From Bacteroidales bacterium H5 (lineage in GTDB: Bacteria > Bacteroidota > Bacteroidia > Bacteroidales > Muribaculaceae), in assembly GCA_001701225.1 (NCBI GenBank), contig DAAQ01000033.1, positions 1 to 64,000 of the forward strand: a DNA stretch of 64,000 nt. The letters run 5' to 3'. The notes beneath the pieces were generated by a model. It had not been told where the DNA came from, did no database searches, and saw only the letters and a program-made list of their open reading frames with translations. Shown one piece after another: positions 53,758-61,432 of the stretch. Position 1 is the first letter of the stretch. The number at the start of each line of letters is the position of its first letter. The position numbers and the translations under genes were made by a program.

Positions 53758-54102
53758 ATGCTCAATATGAAAAAGACAGTGGTAAAGAAAGAGAATGCTC
53801 TCAAGCGAATATTCAAAGGTGTCAGCCTTGACTCATTGGCAGTCGGGGAGAAATCAATGGTCACAAAGATGAACTATGTAAAAGGAAACTATGCCACAAC
53901 ACATCAGCATCCGCACGAGCAATGTGGATATGTCGTGTCAGGACGCCATCGCCTCATCATCGAAAGCGACCCCCGCATCGACGTCGTATTGACAGCCGGA
54001 GACAGCTATGCCATCCCCGGTAACACCCTCCACTCATTTGAAGTGATGGAAGATGGCGAGGTGGTGGACGTATTCACTCCACACCGTGAGGATTACCTGT
54101 AA
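53758..54102 (+). CDS. Small single-domain cupin protein
   Basis: 114 residues (111 if the second ATG at 53767 is used). A complete cupin barrel with metal ligands in THQHPHEQCGYVVSG (two or three His and Glu/Gln) and PGNTLHSFEV. No signal peptide. It is co-transcribed with the MarR-GNAT gene and may be a metabolite-binding or metal-dependent enzyme; not determined. Confidence 0.85.
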   Translation: MLNMKKTVVKKENALKRIFKGVSLDSLAVGEKSMVTKMNYVKGNYATTHQHPHEQCGYVVSGRHRLIIESDPRIDVVLTAGDSYAIPGNTLHSFEVMEDGEVVDVFTPHREDYL

Positions 54103-54111
54103 AATATGATA

Positions 54112-54156
54112 TTGGTATGATTAAGGCCGGGGAATCCCTGGCCTTAATCATACCAA
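54112..54156. terminator. Long perfect hairpin between convergent genes
   Basis: Arms of 17 bp (54112-54128 with 54140-54156) extend through an inner GGGG/CCCT pairing to about 21 bp with a 3-nt loop. It lies 10 bp after the cupin stop and 5 bp before the stop of the convergent AraC gene. No T-tract follows on either side, so it may act by structure or serve both genes. Confidence 0.65.
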
Positions 54157-54160
54157 CGAC

Positions 54161-55066
54161 TCAGTTAGCTATGGTGCGGTACTCCTGTGGGGTCAGGCCC
54201 GTCTGTTTTTTGAAAACCCTCGTGAGATGGTGTGGGTATCTGAAACCGAGCTCATAGGCTATGGCGGTGATGTTCTTGTCTTTTTCGGAGAGGAGAATCT
54301 TGGCAAGCCCTATGACATGGCCCTGAATGTACTCCTGGGCTGTCTTGCCGGTCTCGCGCTTGACAAGGTCGCTGAAATAGTTGGCCGAGAGACACATCTC
54401 GGAGGCACAGGACTGGACAGTGGGGATACCGGAGTCTGCAGGCCTGTCGCTGTCGAAATAGTCTCGAAGATATGTATCGAGCTTGCTGATGACGCTATGG
54501 TTCGCAACCTCGCGTGTCACGAACTGCCGTTCGTAGAACCGCTCGCAATGGTCGAGCAGCGTCTCGATGCGCGAGCATACTATCTTGCGGGTATGACGGT
54601 CGATACAGAGCTCCAGCTCGGCCTTTATCTCGGCAAGACAGCCGAGCACAATCTCTTTCTCGCGGTCTGACATGTGCAACGCCTCGTTCGAGTCGTATGA
54701 GAAAAACGAATACCCTCCGATAAGACGTGCCAGAGGAGTCCCGTACATCAGGTCGGGATGAATCAGCAGCACCTTGCCACGGGACTTTGGAGAACCGGGA
54801 GTGCGGCCGTTGAGACCGATGACCTGTCCCGGTGATATGAACAGGAGTGTCCCCGCCTGATAGTCATAGCGGCTGCGGCCATATTTCATCTCGCCGCAGT
54901 CAAGTTCCTTATACATTATGCAATACAGGTTGGCCTGCATCAGGCCTGCGGGATATGCGCCATAGTCTTGAAAATCAGCGATAGTGACCGAAGGGTGCTG
55001 TACCTGCACGCCGAAAAACCGGCAGTAGTCGGAGACAGTCTCGATTGTATGTACACGTTTTTCCAT
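54161..55066 (-). CDS. AraC family transcriptional regulator
   Basis: 301 residues from the ATG at 55066. An N-terminal cupin-like domain (YDYQAGTLLFISPGQVIGL) is followed by the AraC HTH (about 200-301) with MCLSANYFSDLVKRETG and ITAIAYELGFRYPHHLTRVF. It is divergent from the secreted flavodoxin operon. Direct repeats at 55110-55143 lie in the shared control region, so it is the likely regulator of that operon and of itself. Confidence 0.9.
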   Translation of the reverse strand: MEKRVHTIETVSDYCRFFGVQVQHPSVTIADFQDYGAYPAGLMQANLYCIMYKELDCGEMKYGRSRYDYQAGTLLFISPGQVIGLNGRTPGSPKSRGKVLLIHPDLMYGTPLARLIGGYSFFSYDSNEALHMSDREKEIVLGCLAEIKAELELCIDRHTRKIVCSRIETLLDHCERFYERQFVTREVANHSVISKLDTYLRDYFDSDRPADSGIPTVQSCASEMCLSANYFSDLVKRETGKTAQEYIQGHVIGLAKILLSEKDKNITAIAYELGFRYPHHLTRVFKKQTGLTPQEYRTIAN

Positions 55067-55069
55067 GCA

Positions 55070-55077
55070 CAAATTTA
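55070..55077 (-). promoter_or_regulatory. -7 box (TAAATTTG) touching the second AraC start codon
   Basis: TAAATTTG on the minus strand, then tgc, then ATG at 55066. The box-to-ATG gap of three bases is the same as for the AraC gene at 51879. Confidence 0.5.
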
Positions 55078-55109
55078 GTAATTTTGACCGATATGGCCCT
55101 ATTTATTCA

Positions 55110-55143
55110 GACATATTGGTTAGAGGTCATGACAAATTGGTTA
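55110..55143 (+). promoter_or_regulatory. Direct repeat pair, probable AraC binding site
   Basis: GACATATTGGTTA (55110-55122) and GACAAATTGGTTA (55131-55143) differ at one base and are spaced 21 bp start to start, two helical turns, as in AraC-family sites. A weaker pair, ATTGAGG at 55156 and 55176 (20 bp apart), lies nearer the flavodoxin promoter. The first motif recurs at 58971-58983. Confidence 0.65.
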
Positions 55144-55228
55144 TATATCTGTATCATTGAGGCATAGAGGCATGGATTGAGGTTATATAATCTTTGATTT
55201 GTGTATTTCCCATGTAGCAACATCATCA

Positions 55229-55236
55229 TAATTTTG
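55229..55236 (+). promoter_or_regulatory. -7 box (TAATTTTG) for the secreted flavodoxin operon
   Basis: TAATTTTG, 25 bp before the ATG at 55262. TTTC at 55206-55209 is a possible weak -33, which fits a promoter needing an activator. Confidence 0.55.
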
Positions 55237-55261
55237 CATCGTCAAACAAATAACTTACGAT

Positions 55262-56047
55262 ATGAGAAGAATGAGATCAATCACCATGCTCGTTGCCTCG
55301 ACACTGCTTATGGCCATGTCATGCTCGGCCGAGGAACCTCAGGCAAAACAGCCGTCAGGATCCGTGACCTCGGGTGAGACCCGTACACTCATTGCCTATT
55401 TCTCGGCACAGGGCCACACCCGTGCAGTGGCCGAGGCAATCAGGCATGAGACAGGCGCAGACATATATTCGATAGAGCCGGGTGTGCCATATGCGGCAAA
55501 TCCATACAATGATTCGGACAAGATACAGGACGAGGCATACAATGACCTGCGTCCCGCCATAAGGAACCTCCTGTCAAACGAGCAGATTGCAAAGTATGAC
55601 ACAATATTCGTAGGCACTCCCTGCTGGTGGCACCAACCTGCAATGGTGGTGTGCACCTTTCTCGAGCACTATGGCCTCGGCAGCAAAGTGGTGATACCAT
55701 TCGTGACCTACGGCGCGAGGACATACCTCAACGAGACAATGCAGAAACTATATAAATGCACTCCCAACTCCATACACATCCCCGCCGAGCTCCCCGAAGA
55801 CCTTGAGCCCGACAATATCCGTCAACCCCAGAATGATGATGACGGTATAGACATGCCCACAGCAGACGGCGTGCGTCAGTGGCTCGACCGGATTGGCTAC
55901 GGACAGGAAAATTCAGGCATCGCCATGACGACAGAGGCAGCAGGGACGTATGACTGCGCAATCTACTCAATCTCGGGCATGAGGCTTGCATCCGTGCCGG
56001 AGAACGGACTATACATCTCAGGAGGTAGAAAATTTATCGCACACTAA
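55262..56047 (+). CDS. Flavodoxin-fold lipoprotein
   Basis: 261 residues. The signal peptide ends in a lipobox with C21 (LLMAMSC). The flavodoxin domain (about 40-205) has the FMN phosphate loop AYFSAQGHTRAVAEAI and the aromatic loop GTPCWWHQPAM. The last 30 residues (YSISGMRLASVPENGLYISG) look like the short beta C-terminal domain seen on many secreted Bacteroidetes proteins. An exported flavodoxin is unusual, because FMN has to be supplied outside the cytoplasm. First gene of a four-gene operon. Confidence 0.82.
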   Translation: MRRMRSITMLVASTLLMAMSCSAEEPQAKQPSGSVTSGETRTLIAYFSAQGHTRAVAEAIRHETGADIYSIEPGVPYAANPYNDSDKIQDEAYNDLRPAIRNLLSNEQIAKYDTIFVGTPCWWHQPAMVVCTFLEHYGLGSKVVIPFVTYGARTYLNETMQKLYKCTPNSIHIPAELPEDLEPDNIRQPQNDDDGIDMPTADGVRQWLDRIGYGQENSGIAMTTEAAGTYDCAIYSISGMRLASVPENGLYISGGRKFIAH

Positions 56048-56053
56048 GCCCTT

Positions 56054-57130
56054 ATGATAAACATATTAATCCCGACAATAGTCACAAGTCTTATAATCAT
56101 GACATCAACCGAACTCTATTCACAGGAAATATTCGACTATAAAGAAAATCCTTTTGGCCTGGTATATGCCGGAGCCATCACAGAAAACAGATCCGGCGAG
56201 GTTAACATCCACCCGGTGGTCTACAATCTCAACGGCAATCAGATTTCTGCCAATGTCTATACTCCCGCAGGGTTTGATGCATCGAGACAATATCCGGCGA
56301 TTGTGGTATCGCATCCCAACGGAGGGGTGAAAGAACAGACCGCCGGAGAATATGCCCAGCGTCTTGCCGGACTCGGCTATGTCACCATAGCTGCAGACGC
56401 ATCTTATCAGGGTGCGAGCGGCGGCCTGCCCCGCAATCTCGACATCCCCCAGAACCGCATCAACGATGTGCGCGGAATGATCGATTTCATCTCGCGCTAT
56501 CAGGGTGTCGACCCCGACCGCATCGGAGCACTCGGAATATGCGGTGGCGGAGGCTATACATTTGCCGCCGCACAGAGCGACAAGCGCATCAAGGCAGCCG
56601 CGACACTGAGCCTGTTCAACACGGGGCGCGTACGCCGCAACGGTTATCAGGACTCGCAGATGGCTACAGTCCGGGACAGGCTGAGACGCGCCTCGGATGC
56701 ACGCGAGAGATTTGTGACAACAGGCGAGGTCACATACGAAGGGCCGGCCGGAACCCAGACCCGCGAGCAGATAGCGGAGGCCATGAGCCATCTCGAACCG
56801 GGCACACTCTATCACGACGGCCTCGAATATTACGGCATAACCCATGCCCACCCCAACTCGGTCAGCCGATATACCACGGCAAGCCTGATGGACCTGATGA
56901 CATGGGACGCCACGACCTATGCCGACATGATTACCTGCCCGCTCCTGATTATGTCGGGAGGCAAATCGGACTCTGACTATATGAGCCGCGAGGCATTCGA
57001 GAAAGCGGGAACGGCAGACAAAGAGTATTTCCAGATTGAGGGAGCCTCGCACATACAGACATACTATGTGCCTGAATATGTAGACAAGGCCGTGGCCAAG
57101 CTTAAGGAATTCTTCTCTAAAAACCTCTGA
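56054..57130 (+). CDS. Exported alpha/beta hydrolase (dienelactone-hydrolase-like)
   Basis: 358 residues. A hydrophobic N-terminus (MINILIPTIVTSLIIMTSTE) is a possible signal peptide. The nucleophile elbow reads GICGGGGYTF, placing Cys where serine hydrolases have Ser, as in dienelactone hydrolase and YcjY-like proteins. Asp and His follow in GGKSDSDYM and GASHIQTYY. It lies 6 bp after the flavodoxin gene and 2 bp before the oxidoreductase gene. Substrate unknown; perhaps a small ester or lactone. Confidence 0.8.
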   Translation: MINILIPTIVTSLIIMTSTELYSQEIFDYKENPFGLVYAGAITENRSGEVNIHPVVYNLNGNQISANVYTPAGFDASRQYPAIVVSHPNGGVKEQTAGEYAQRLAGLGYVTIAADASYQGASGGLPRNLDIPQNRINDVRGMIDFISRYQGVDPDRIGALGICGGGGYTFAAAQSDKRIKAAATLSLFNTGRVRRNGYQDSQMATVRDRLRRASDARERFVTTGEVTYEGPAGTQTREQIAEAMSHLEPGTLYHDGLEYYGITHAHPNSVSRYTTASLMDLMTWDATTYADMITCPLLIMSGGKSDSDYMSREAFEKAGTADKEYFQIEGASHIQTYYVPEYVDKAVAKLKEFFSKNL

Positions 57131-57132
57131 AT

Positions 57133-57789
57133 ATGAGACACGGACTTGCAATTATCCTCGTCGCCCTCATGGCCATGACGGCAGTGTCGTGCGGACAGGC
57201 CGACAGCAATGCCCCCGAGACGGAGACCGCGACCGCAGAGCGCAAAATCAAGGATGGCCCGAAATCAGTGCTCATCATCTCCTCAAGCCCGCGGCGGGGA
57301 GGCAACTCCGAGACGCTTTGCGGACAGTTCCGCAGGGGGGCCGAGGATGCCGGACACCGCGTGGAGATGCTCAACATCAACGACTATAATATCGGGTATT
57401 TCGACAAGCCTGAGTATGTGCGGGGCGAGGAGGACAATACCGACGATGACGCGATGGCAATCATCGACAAGATGAAAAATGCCGATGTGCTTGTACTCGC
57501 GTCGCCGGTATATTTCTACTCGATGACAGCACAGATGAAGGCCCTGATAGACCGCACATATAACCATGAGAAAGACCTGGGCGAGAAGGAATTCTATTAT
57601 ATCGTCACCTCGACCGACCGGGAGCCGGAGGCCCTGGAAGGTACCATAGAGGGATTCAGGGGTTTCGCGCGATGCCTGTATAAATCTGTAGAGCGAGGTA
57701 TAGTGCATGGTAACGGCGCCCGCGAGCGGGGAGCCATACTGAATCATCCCGCCATGCAGGAAGCATATGAACTCGGCAAAGGCGTATGA
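57133..57789 (+). CDS. NAD(P)H-dependent FMN reductase-like lipoprotein
   Basis: 218 residues. The lipobox has C20 (MTAVSC), followed by a 20-residue acidic linker. The flavodoxin-like FMN_red domain starts SVLIISSSPRRGGNSETL and includes ADVLVLASPVYFYSMTAQMKALIDR, both family marks. Lipid anchoring suggests periplasmic or surface quinone or flavin reduction; the electron donor outside the cytoplasm is unclear. It overlaps the next gene by 4 bp. Confidence 0.82.
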   Translation: MRHGLAIILVALMAMTAVSCGQADSNAPETETATAERKIKDGPKSVLIISSSPRRGGNSETLCGQFRRGAEDAGHRVEMLNINDYNIGYFDKPEYVRGEEDNTDDDAMAIIDKMKNADVLVLASPVYFYSMTAQMKALIDRTYNHEKDLGEKEFYYIVTSTDREPEALEGTIEGFRGFARCLYKSVERGIVHGNGARERGAILNHPAMQEAYELGKGV

Positions 57790-58907
57790 ATATGAAAGCC
57801 GGAAAACTTATATCAATGTTTGTGGCCATGCTCACGACATTCACAATGTCAGCCGGAGATTTCCGCCAGCCCTATCCCGTAGGGGAAGCGATGGAGGAAA
57901 ATCCCGATTTCATCGGCACAGCTTACCTCTATCCGCTCTCGGAAGTAAAGGAACTCAATGTGCCGATGGCAAACGTCACATTCGAGCCCGGATGCCGCAA
58001 CAGTTGGCATCGCCATTCGGGGGGTCAGATACTCATAGCGACAGCCGGAATCGGCTACTATCAGGAGAAAGGCAAGCCCGCGCGAAGACTCTATCCAAGC
58101 GATATCGTGGAGATTGCCCCGGATATAGAGCACTGGCATGGTGCGGCACCTGACAACTGGTTCGCCCATATAGCCATCAAATGTAATCCCGCCGACAATG
58201 AGGTGACGTGGCTGGAGGCGGTTTCAGATACAGATTATGTGGAGGCCACCAACTCTCGGGACACGGTGGAGACAGAGCTTTCGCCCCGCCAGCAGGCGAT
58301 TGTGGCAATAGGCGTCTGTGCCGGACACGGAGACCTCGGACGTCTCGAAAAGGCACTTGTACAGGGACTCGAGGCCAGGATGACTGTCAACGAGATAAAG
58401 GAAATCCTTGTCCAAACCTATGCCTATGCAGGGTTCCCCCGTTCGCTCCGCGCATTGCAGACATTCATGTCTGTACTTGACAGACGCAGGGAAGCAGGCA
58501 TAGAGGACACCCTCGGTCGCGAGGCTACCCCAGTCGGCGACGTGACGGCGAGTGAGAAATATGCCATAGGGCGCCATAACCTCGCCGAACTGTCGGGAAT
58601 TCCGGCAGACAACCCTCCAGCCGGATATGCCATATTCGCACCGATAATCGAGAAATTCCTGAAAGAACATCTCTTTGCAGATATTTTCGAGCGCGACATA
58701 CTCTCATGGCAAGACCGCGAACTCGCCACAGTCTCCATCATAGCAGGTATAGGAGGTGTCGAGCCTATGGCAGCCGGACACATGGCTATCTGCCGTCACC
58801 AGGGGCTGAGCGTCGGACAGCTGTCGGCATTGCTCGACATTGTGGAGAGCAACATCGGCCCACAGTATTCCACACCATTGCGCCCGATACTCGGGAAACT
58901 GAAATAA
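57786..58907 (+). CDS. Exported cupin-carboxymuconolactone decarboxylase fusion
   Basis: 373 residues. Signal peptide (MFVAMLTTFTMSAG), a cupin domain (about 45-145) with WHRHSGGQ and HWHGAAPDNWFAH, then two AhpD/CMD-like helical domains (about 165-260 and 285-373). The CxxC of AhpD is absent from both. The cupin part is closely similar to that of the gene at 59070, but the domain order is reversed. A role in detoxification or oxidation of small metabolites is suspected only. Last gene of the operon. Confidence 0.82.
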   Translation: MNMKAGKLISMFVAMLTTFTMSAGDFRQPYPVGEAMEENPDFIGTAYLYPLSEVKELNVPMANVTFEPGCRNSWHRHSGGQILIATAGIGYYQEKGKPARRLYPSDIVEIAPDIEHWHGAAPDNWFAHIAIKCNPADNEVTWLEAVSDTDYVEATNSRDTVETELSPRQQAIVAIGVCAGHGDLGRLEKALVQGLEARMTVNEIKEILVQTYAYAGFPRSLRALQTFMSVLDRRREAGIEDTLGREATPVGDVTASEKYAIGRHNLAELSGIPADNPPAGYAIFAPIIEKFLKEHLFADIFERDILSWQDRELATVSIIAGIGGVEPMAAGHMAICRHQGLSVGQLSALLDIVESNIGPQYSTPLRPILGKLK

Positions 58908-58929
58908 ACCGGTTAATCCATTCAAGGCG

Positions 58930-58954
58930 AAGGCGGAGGCGGGTCCTCCGCCTT
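58930..58954 (+). terminator. Terminator after the cupin-CMD gene
   Basis: A 10-bp GC-rich stem, aaggcggagg (58930-58939) and cctccgcctt (58945-58954), with a 5-nt loop; TTGTCAT follows. It lies 23 bp past the stop codon. Confidence 0.7.
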
Positions 58955-58970
58955 TGTCATGCCTTAACCT

Positions 58971-59004
58971 GAAATAATGGTTAGAATTTCCACTTTCATG
59001 GTAG
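58971..59004 (+). promoter_or_regulatory. Second copy of the AraC-type motif, upstream of the CMD-cupin gene
   Basis: GAAATAATGGTTA (58971-58983) matches the 55110 motif at 11 of 13 bases. A weaker TGGT follows 21 bp downstream (58999-59002), next to the expected -33 region. The spacing equals that of the 55110-55143 pair. Confidence 0.5.
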
Positions 59005-59025
59005 GCGCGAGATAAAAACAAGACG

Positions 59026-59033
59026 TAACTTTG
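59026..59033 (+). promoter_or_regulatory. -7 box (TAACTTTG) for the CMD-cupin gene
   Basis: TAACTTTG, 36 bp before the ATG at 59070. It supports that start over the longer frame beginning at 59031. Confidence 0.6.
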
Positions 59034-59069
59034 CCATCAGAACGATATAAACATCTATCTCACGCAATC

Positions 59070-59891
59070 ATGAAAAAGATATTGCTTTCAATCGGATTAA
59101 TCATGACAACAATAATTCCAGGTATGGCACAACAGAAAATCGTACAGACAGCAGGGCGGCAGCAGCTTGGCGAGTTCGCCCCGGAGTTCGCCCATCTCAA
59201 CGACGACATACTCTTCGGTGAGGTCTGGAGCCGCAACGACCTGCTCTCGCTCCGCGACCGCAGCCTTGTCACAATCACCTCGCTCATCTCACAGGGCATC
59301 ACCGACAGCTCGCTGACATATCATCTTCAGGAAGCCAAGAAGAACGGCATCACACGCACCGAGGCTGCCGAGATAATAACCCACATCGCCTTCTATGCCG
59401 GATGGCCAAAGGCATGGGGCGCATTCAGGCTCGCTAAAGACGTATGGGCCGACGACATCAAGGGCGACGACGCAATGGCCCGCTTCCAGCGCGAGATGAT
59501 ATTTCCGATTGGCGAGCCCAACACGGGCTATTCGAAATACTTCAGTGGACGTAGCTGGCTTGCACCCGTATCGACCGAGCAGATACCATTCTTCAATGTC
59601 ACCTTCGAGCCCGGATGCCGCAACAACTGGCATATCCACAAGGCCACAAAAGGCGGCGGACAGATGCTGGTAGGTGTCGCAGGTCGCGGCTGGTATCAGG
59701 AAGAGGGCAAACCCGCACAGGAGATATTGCCCGGAACAGTCATCCACATCCCCGCCAACACCAGACACTGGCACGGCGCAGCCAAAGACTCGTGGTTCGC
59801 CCATCTCGCATTCGAGATACCCGGCGACGGCACCGAAAACGTATGGCTCGACCCCGTCTCGGACACCCAATACAACTCCCTTCCCGAATAA
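59070..59891 (+). CDS. Exported carboxymuconolactone decarboxylase-cupin fusion
   Basis: 273 residues from the ATG at 59070 (MKKILLSIGLIMTTIIPGMA, a signal peptide). The CMD domain (about 30-130; RDRSLVTITSLISQGITD, HIAFYAGWPKAWGAF) precedes a cupin domain (about 165-260) with NWHIHKATKGGGQMLVG and HWHGAAKDSWFAH. The order is the reverse of the gene at 57786. No CxxC in the CMD part. It has its own promoter and the shared AraC-type motif, so it probably belongs to the same regulon. Confidence 0.85.
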   Translation: MKKILLSIGLIMTTIIPGMAQQKIVQTAGRQQLGEFAPEFAHLNDDILFGEVWSRNDLLSLRDRSLVTITSLISQGITDSSLTYHLQEAKKNGITRTEAAEIITHIAFYAGWPKAWGAFRLAKDVWADDIKGDDAMARFQREMIFPIGEPNTGYSKYFSGRSWLAPVSTEQIPFFNVTFEPGCRNNWHIHKATKGGGQMLVGVAGRGWYQEEGKPAQEILPGTVIHIPANTRHWHGAAKDSWFAHLAFEIPGDGTENVWLDPVSDTQYNSLPE

Positions 59892-59913
59892 TTGTCTATA
59901 ACACCACCCGTCT

Positions 59914-59956
59914 CAGCATATGCACCGAAACATCATTGATTCCGGTGCATATGCTG
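59914..59956 (+). terminator. Hairpin after the CMD-cupin gene
   Basis: cagcatatgcaccg (59914-59927) pairs with 59943-59956 over 14 bp, with a 15-nt loop; TCTTATG follows. It lies 22 bp after the stop. Confidence 0.65.
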
Positions 59957-59963
59957 TCTTATG

Positions 59964-60012
59964 CCAAAAAGGCTGACGCTTTAGCCTTCTGAAGACTAAA
60001 GCGTCAGCCTTT
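59964..60012 (-). terminator. Terminator after tRNA-Ser
   Basis: A 17-bp perfect stem (59968-59984 with 59996-60012), loop 11 nt. On the minus strand five T in a row end the right arm. It lies 4 bp past the tRNA. Confidence 0.75.
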
Positions 60013-60016
60013 CTTG

Positions 60017-60104
60017 CGGAGTGACCGAGATTCGAACTCGGGATACGCTTTTGACGTATACACGCTTTCCAGGCGTGCCTCTTCAGCCACTCGAGCATCA
60101 CTCC
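60017..60104 (-). tRNA. tRNA-Ser (GGA anticodon)
   Basis: 88 nt on the minus strand. Acceptor GGAGTGA pairs with TCACTCC; D-arm region TGGCTGAAGAGG; anticodon stem CACGC/GCGTG around CTGGAAA, giving anticodon GGA; a long variable arm (TATACGTCAAAAGCGTAT) of class II type; T-arm CCGAG-TTCGAAT-CTCGG. CCA is not encoded. Upstream -7 box at 60120-60127. Confidence 0.95.
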
Positions 60105-60119
60105 TCGTTTTTACGGGTG

Positions 60120-60127
60120 CAAAGGTA
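60120..60127 (-). promoter_or_regulatory. -7 box (TACCTTTG) for tRNA-Ser
   Basis: TACCTTTG on the minus strand, 15 bp before the 5' end of the tRNA. Confidence 0.6.
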
Positions 60128-60198
60128 GAGGAAATGTTTCAGACTATAAATTATTGCGAGTTAAATTTAGTTAACACATCGGGTGTACCCGCCAGCTA

Positions 60199-61404
60199 TC
60201 ATGCTTTGAGATGCAGGGTCTCGAGGAAGCGTTGCACAGTAGCGGGGTCACCTGTGTATTTGCCATGATCCTCGCTCAGCTTGCATGTCTGCGAGTAGAA
60301 CGGCCATGACTCGGTTATCTTTACGTCGGTGAGCTTTATCACTATGTTTCGCGGCCTGATTCCGGGAAAGTCATTGGTAAAATGCGTGCCGATGCCAAAC
60401 GAAGGCTCGCACTTGCCCTCGGCATAGCGTTGCAGGCTGATTGCACTGTCGACGTTCAGGGCGTTGCTGAAAACAATCTGTTTCTGCCGCGGGTCGATGC
60501 CGAGCGAACGGTATTTTGCCACTATCCTGTCAAGCTGCTCACGGTTGTCGCCACTGTCTACGCGCAGTCCCTTGAACATGTTGGCGTAGTCTTCCGAGAA
60601 ATTGAGGCTGAATATCCTCCATCCGTAAGTGTCGTACAGAAAAGTACCGAGCGCCCCGCGATATGTCATAGACCATGTCTTCATGGCTATGTAGTTGGCC
60701 ATCAGAGGGCCATACATTCCGGCTATGGCACATATAAGCTCGTGGGCCATCGTACCGACAGGAATGAGGTCATATTTCATGGCCATATACACGTTACTTG
60801 TCCCGACAAAGCGGCCGGGGCCATCCATCTTCTTCTGACATGCGGACATCGACCCTACGGCTATGTCCTGCGCCTTGAATGACGCACGCCGACGTGTGCC
60901 GAAATCGCTGAAATAACATCCGGCATCAATCAGGCGTTCAGCCTTCCGGGCCGAGCGGAGCGCGAAACCGTCATAATCAAGCGACGCGTCTTCTCCAGTC
61001 ATCATATAATAAAGCTCCGAGATTATGGCGAGCACCTTGACCTCAAGCAATATTGTCTCGCTCCAGCTCCCCTCAAACTCTATGTCAAGGTGTCCGTCGG
61101 CATCCTGTCCTATCTTGACCAGACGGCTGCCATATCTGAATCCGCGGAGATAGCTGTAAAACCACGTGGGGATATATCCGCAACGCCTACGCATGAAATC
61201 GACCTCATCGCCGGTGATGCGCAGACTCTCGAGAGCGACAATCTGACGCCTGAGCTCGTCGGCGAATCCGGGTGGATAGGGAGTGCCGTCACGGTCGGTA
61301 AACCTATATCTGACCTGCGTGCGCGGATAGTTCTCAATCACCGCACAGCACATAGTGAACTTGTAGAGGTCGTCGTCTGTAAAATGTGTTATTATCTGTC
61401 TCAT
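60199..61404 (-). CDS. pncB: Nicotinate phosphoribosyltransferase
   Basis: 401 residues: it joins nicotinate and PRPP to form nicotinate mononucleotide for NAD salvage. It starts MRQIITHFTDDDLYKFTMCC, typical of PncB; GTMAHELICA contains the conserved His that is phosphorylated, and GLRVDSGDNREQ and FGIGTHFTND are PRPP/NaMN-site motifs. It follows the HD gene by 28 bp. Confidence 0.95.
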   Translation of the reverse strand: MRQIITHFTDDDLYKFTMCCAVIENYPRTQVRYRFTDRDGTPYPPGFADELRRQIVALESLRITGDEVDFMRRRCGYIPTWFYSYLRGFRYGSRLVKIGQDADGHLDIEFEGSWSETILLEVKVLAIISELYYMMTGEDASLDYDGFALRSARKAERLIDAGCYFSDFGTRRRASFKAQDIAVGSMSACQKKMDGPGRFVGTSNVYMAMKYDLIPVGTMAHELICAIAGMYGPLMANYIAMKTWSMTYRGALGTFLYDTYGWRIFSLNFSEDYANMFKGLRVDSGDNREQLDRIVAKYRSLGIDPRQKQIVFSNALNVDSAISLQRYAEGKCEPSFGIGTHFTNDFPGIRPRNIVIKLTDVKITESWPFYSQTCKLSEDHGKYTGDPATVQRFLETLHLKA

Positions 61405-61432
61405 GTCAGGTGTGTCTATCTTTATGTCACGG

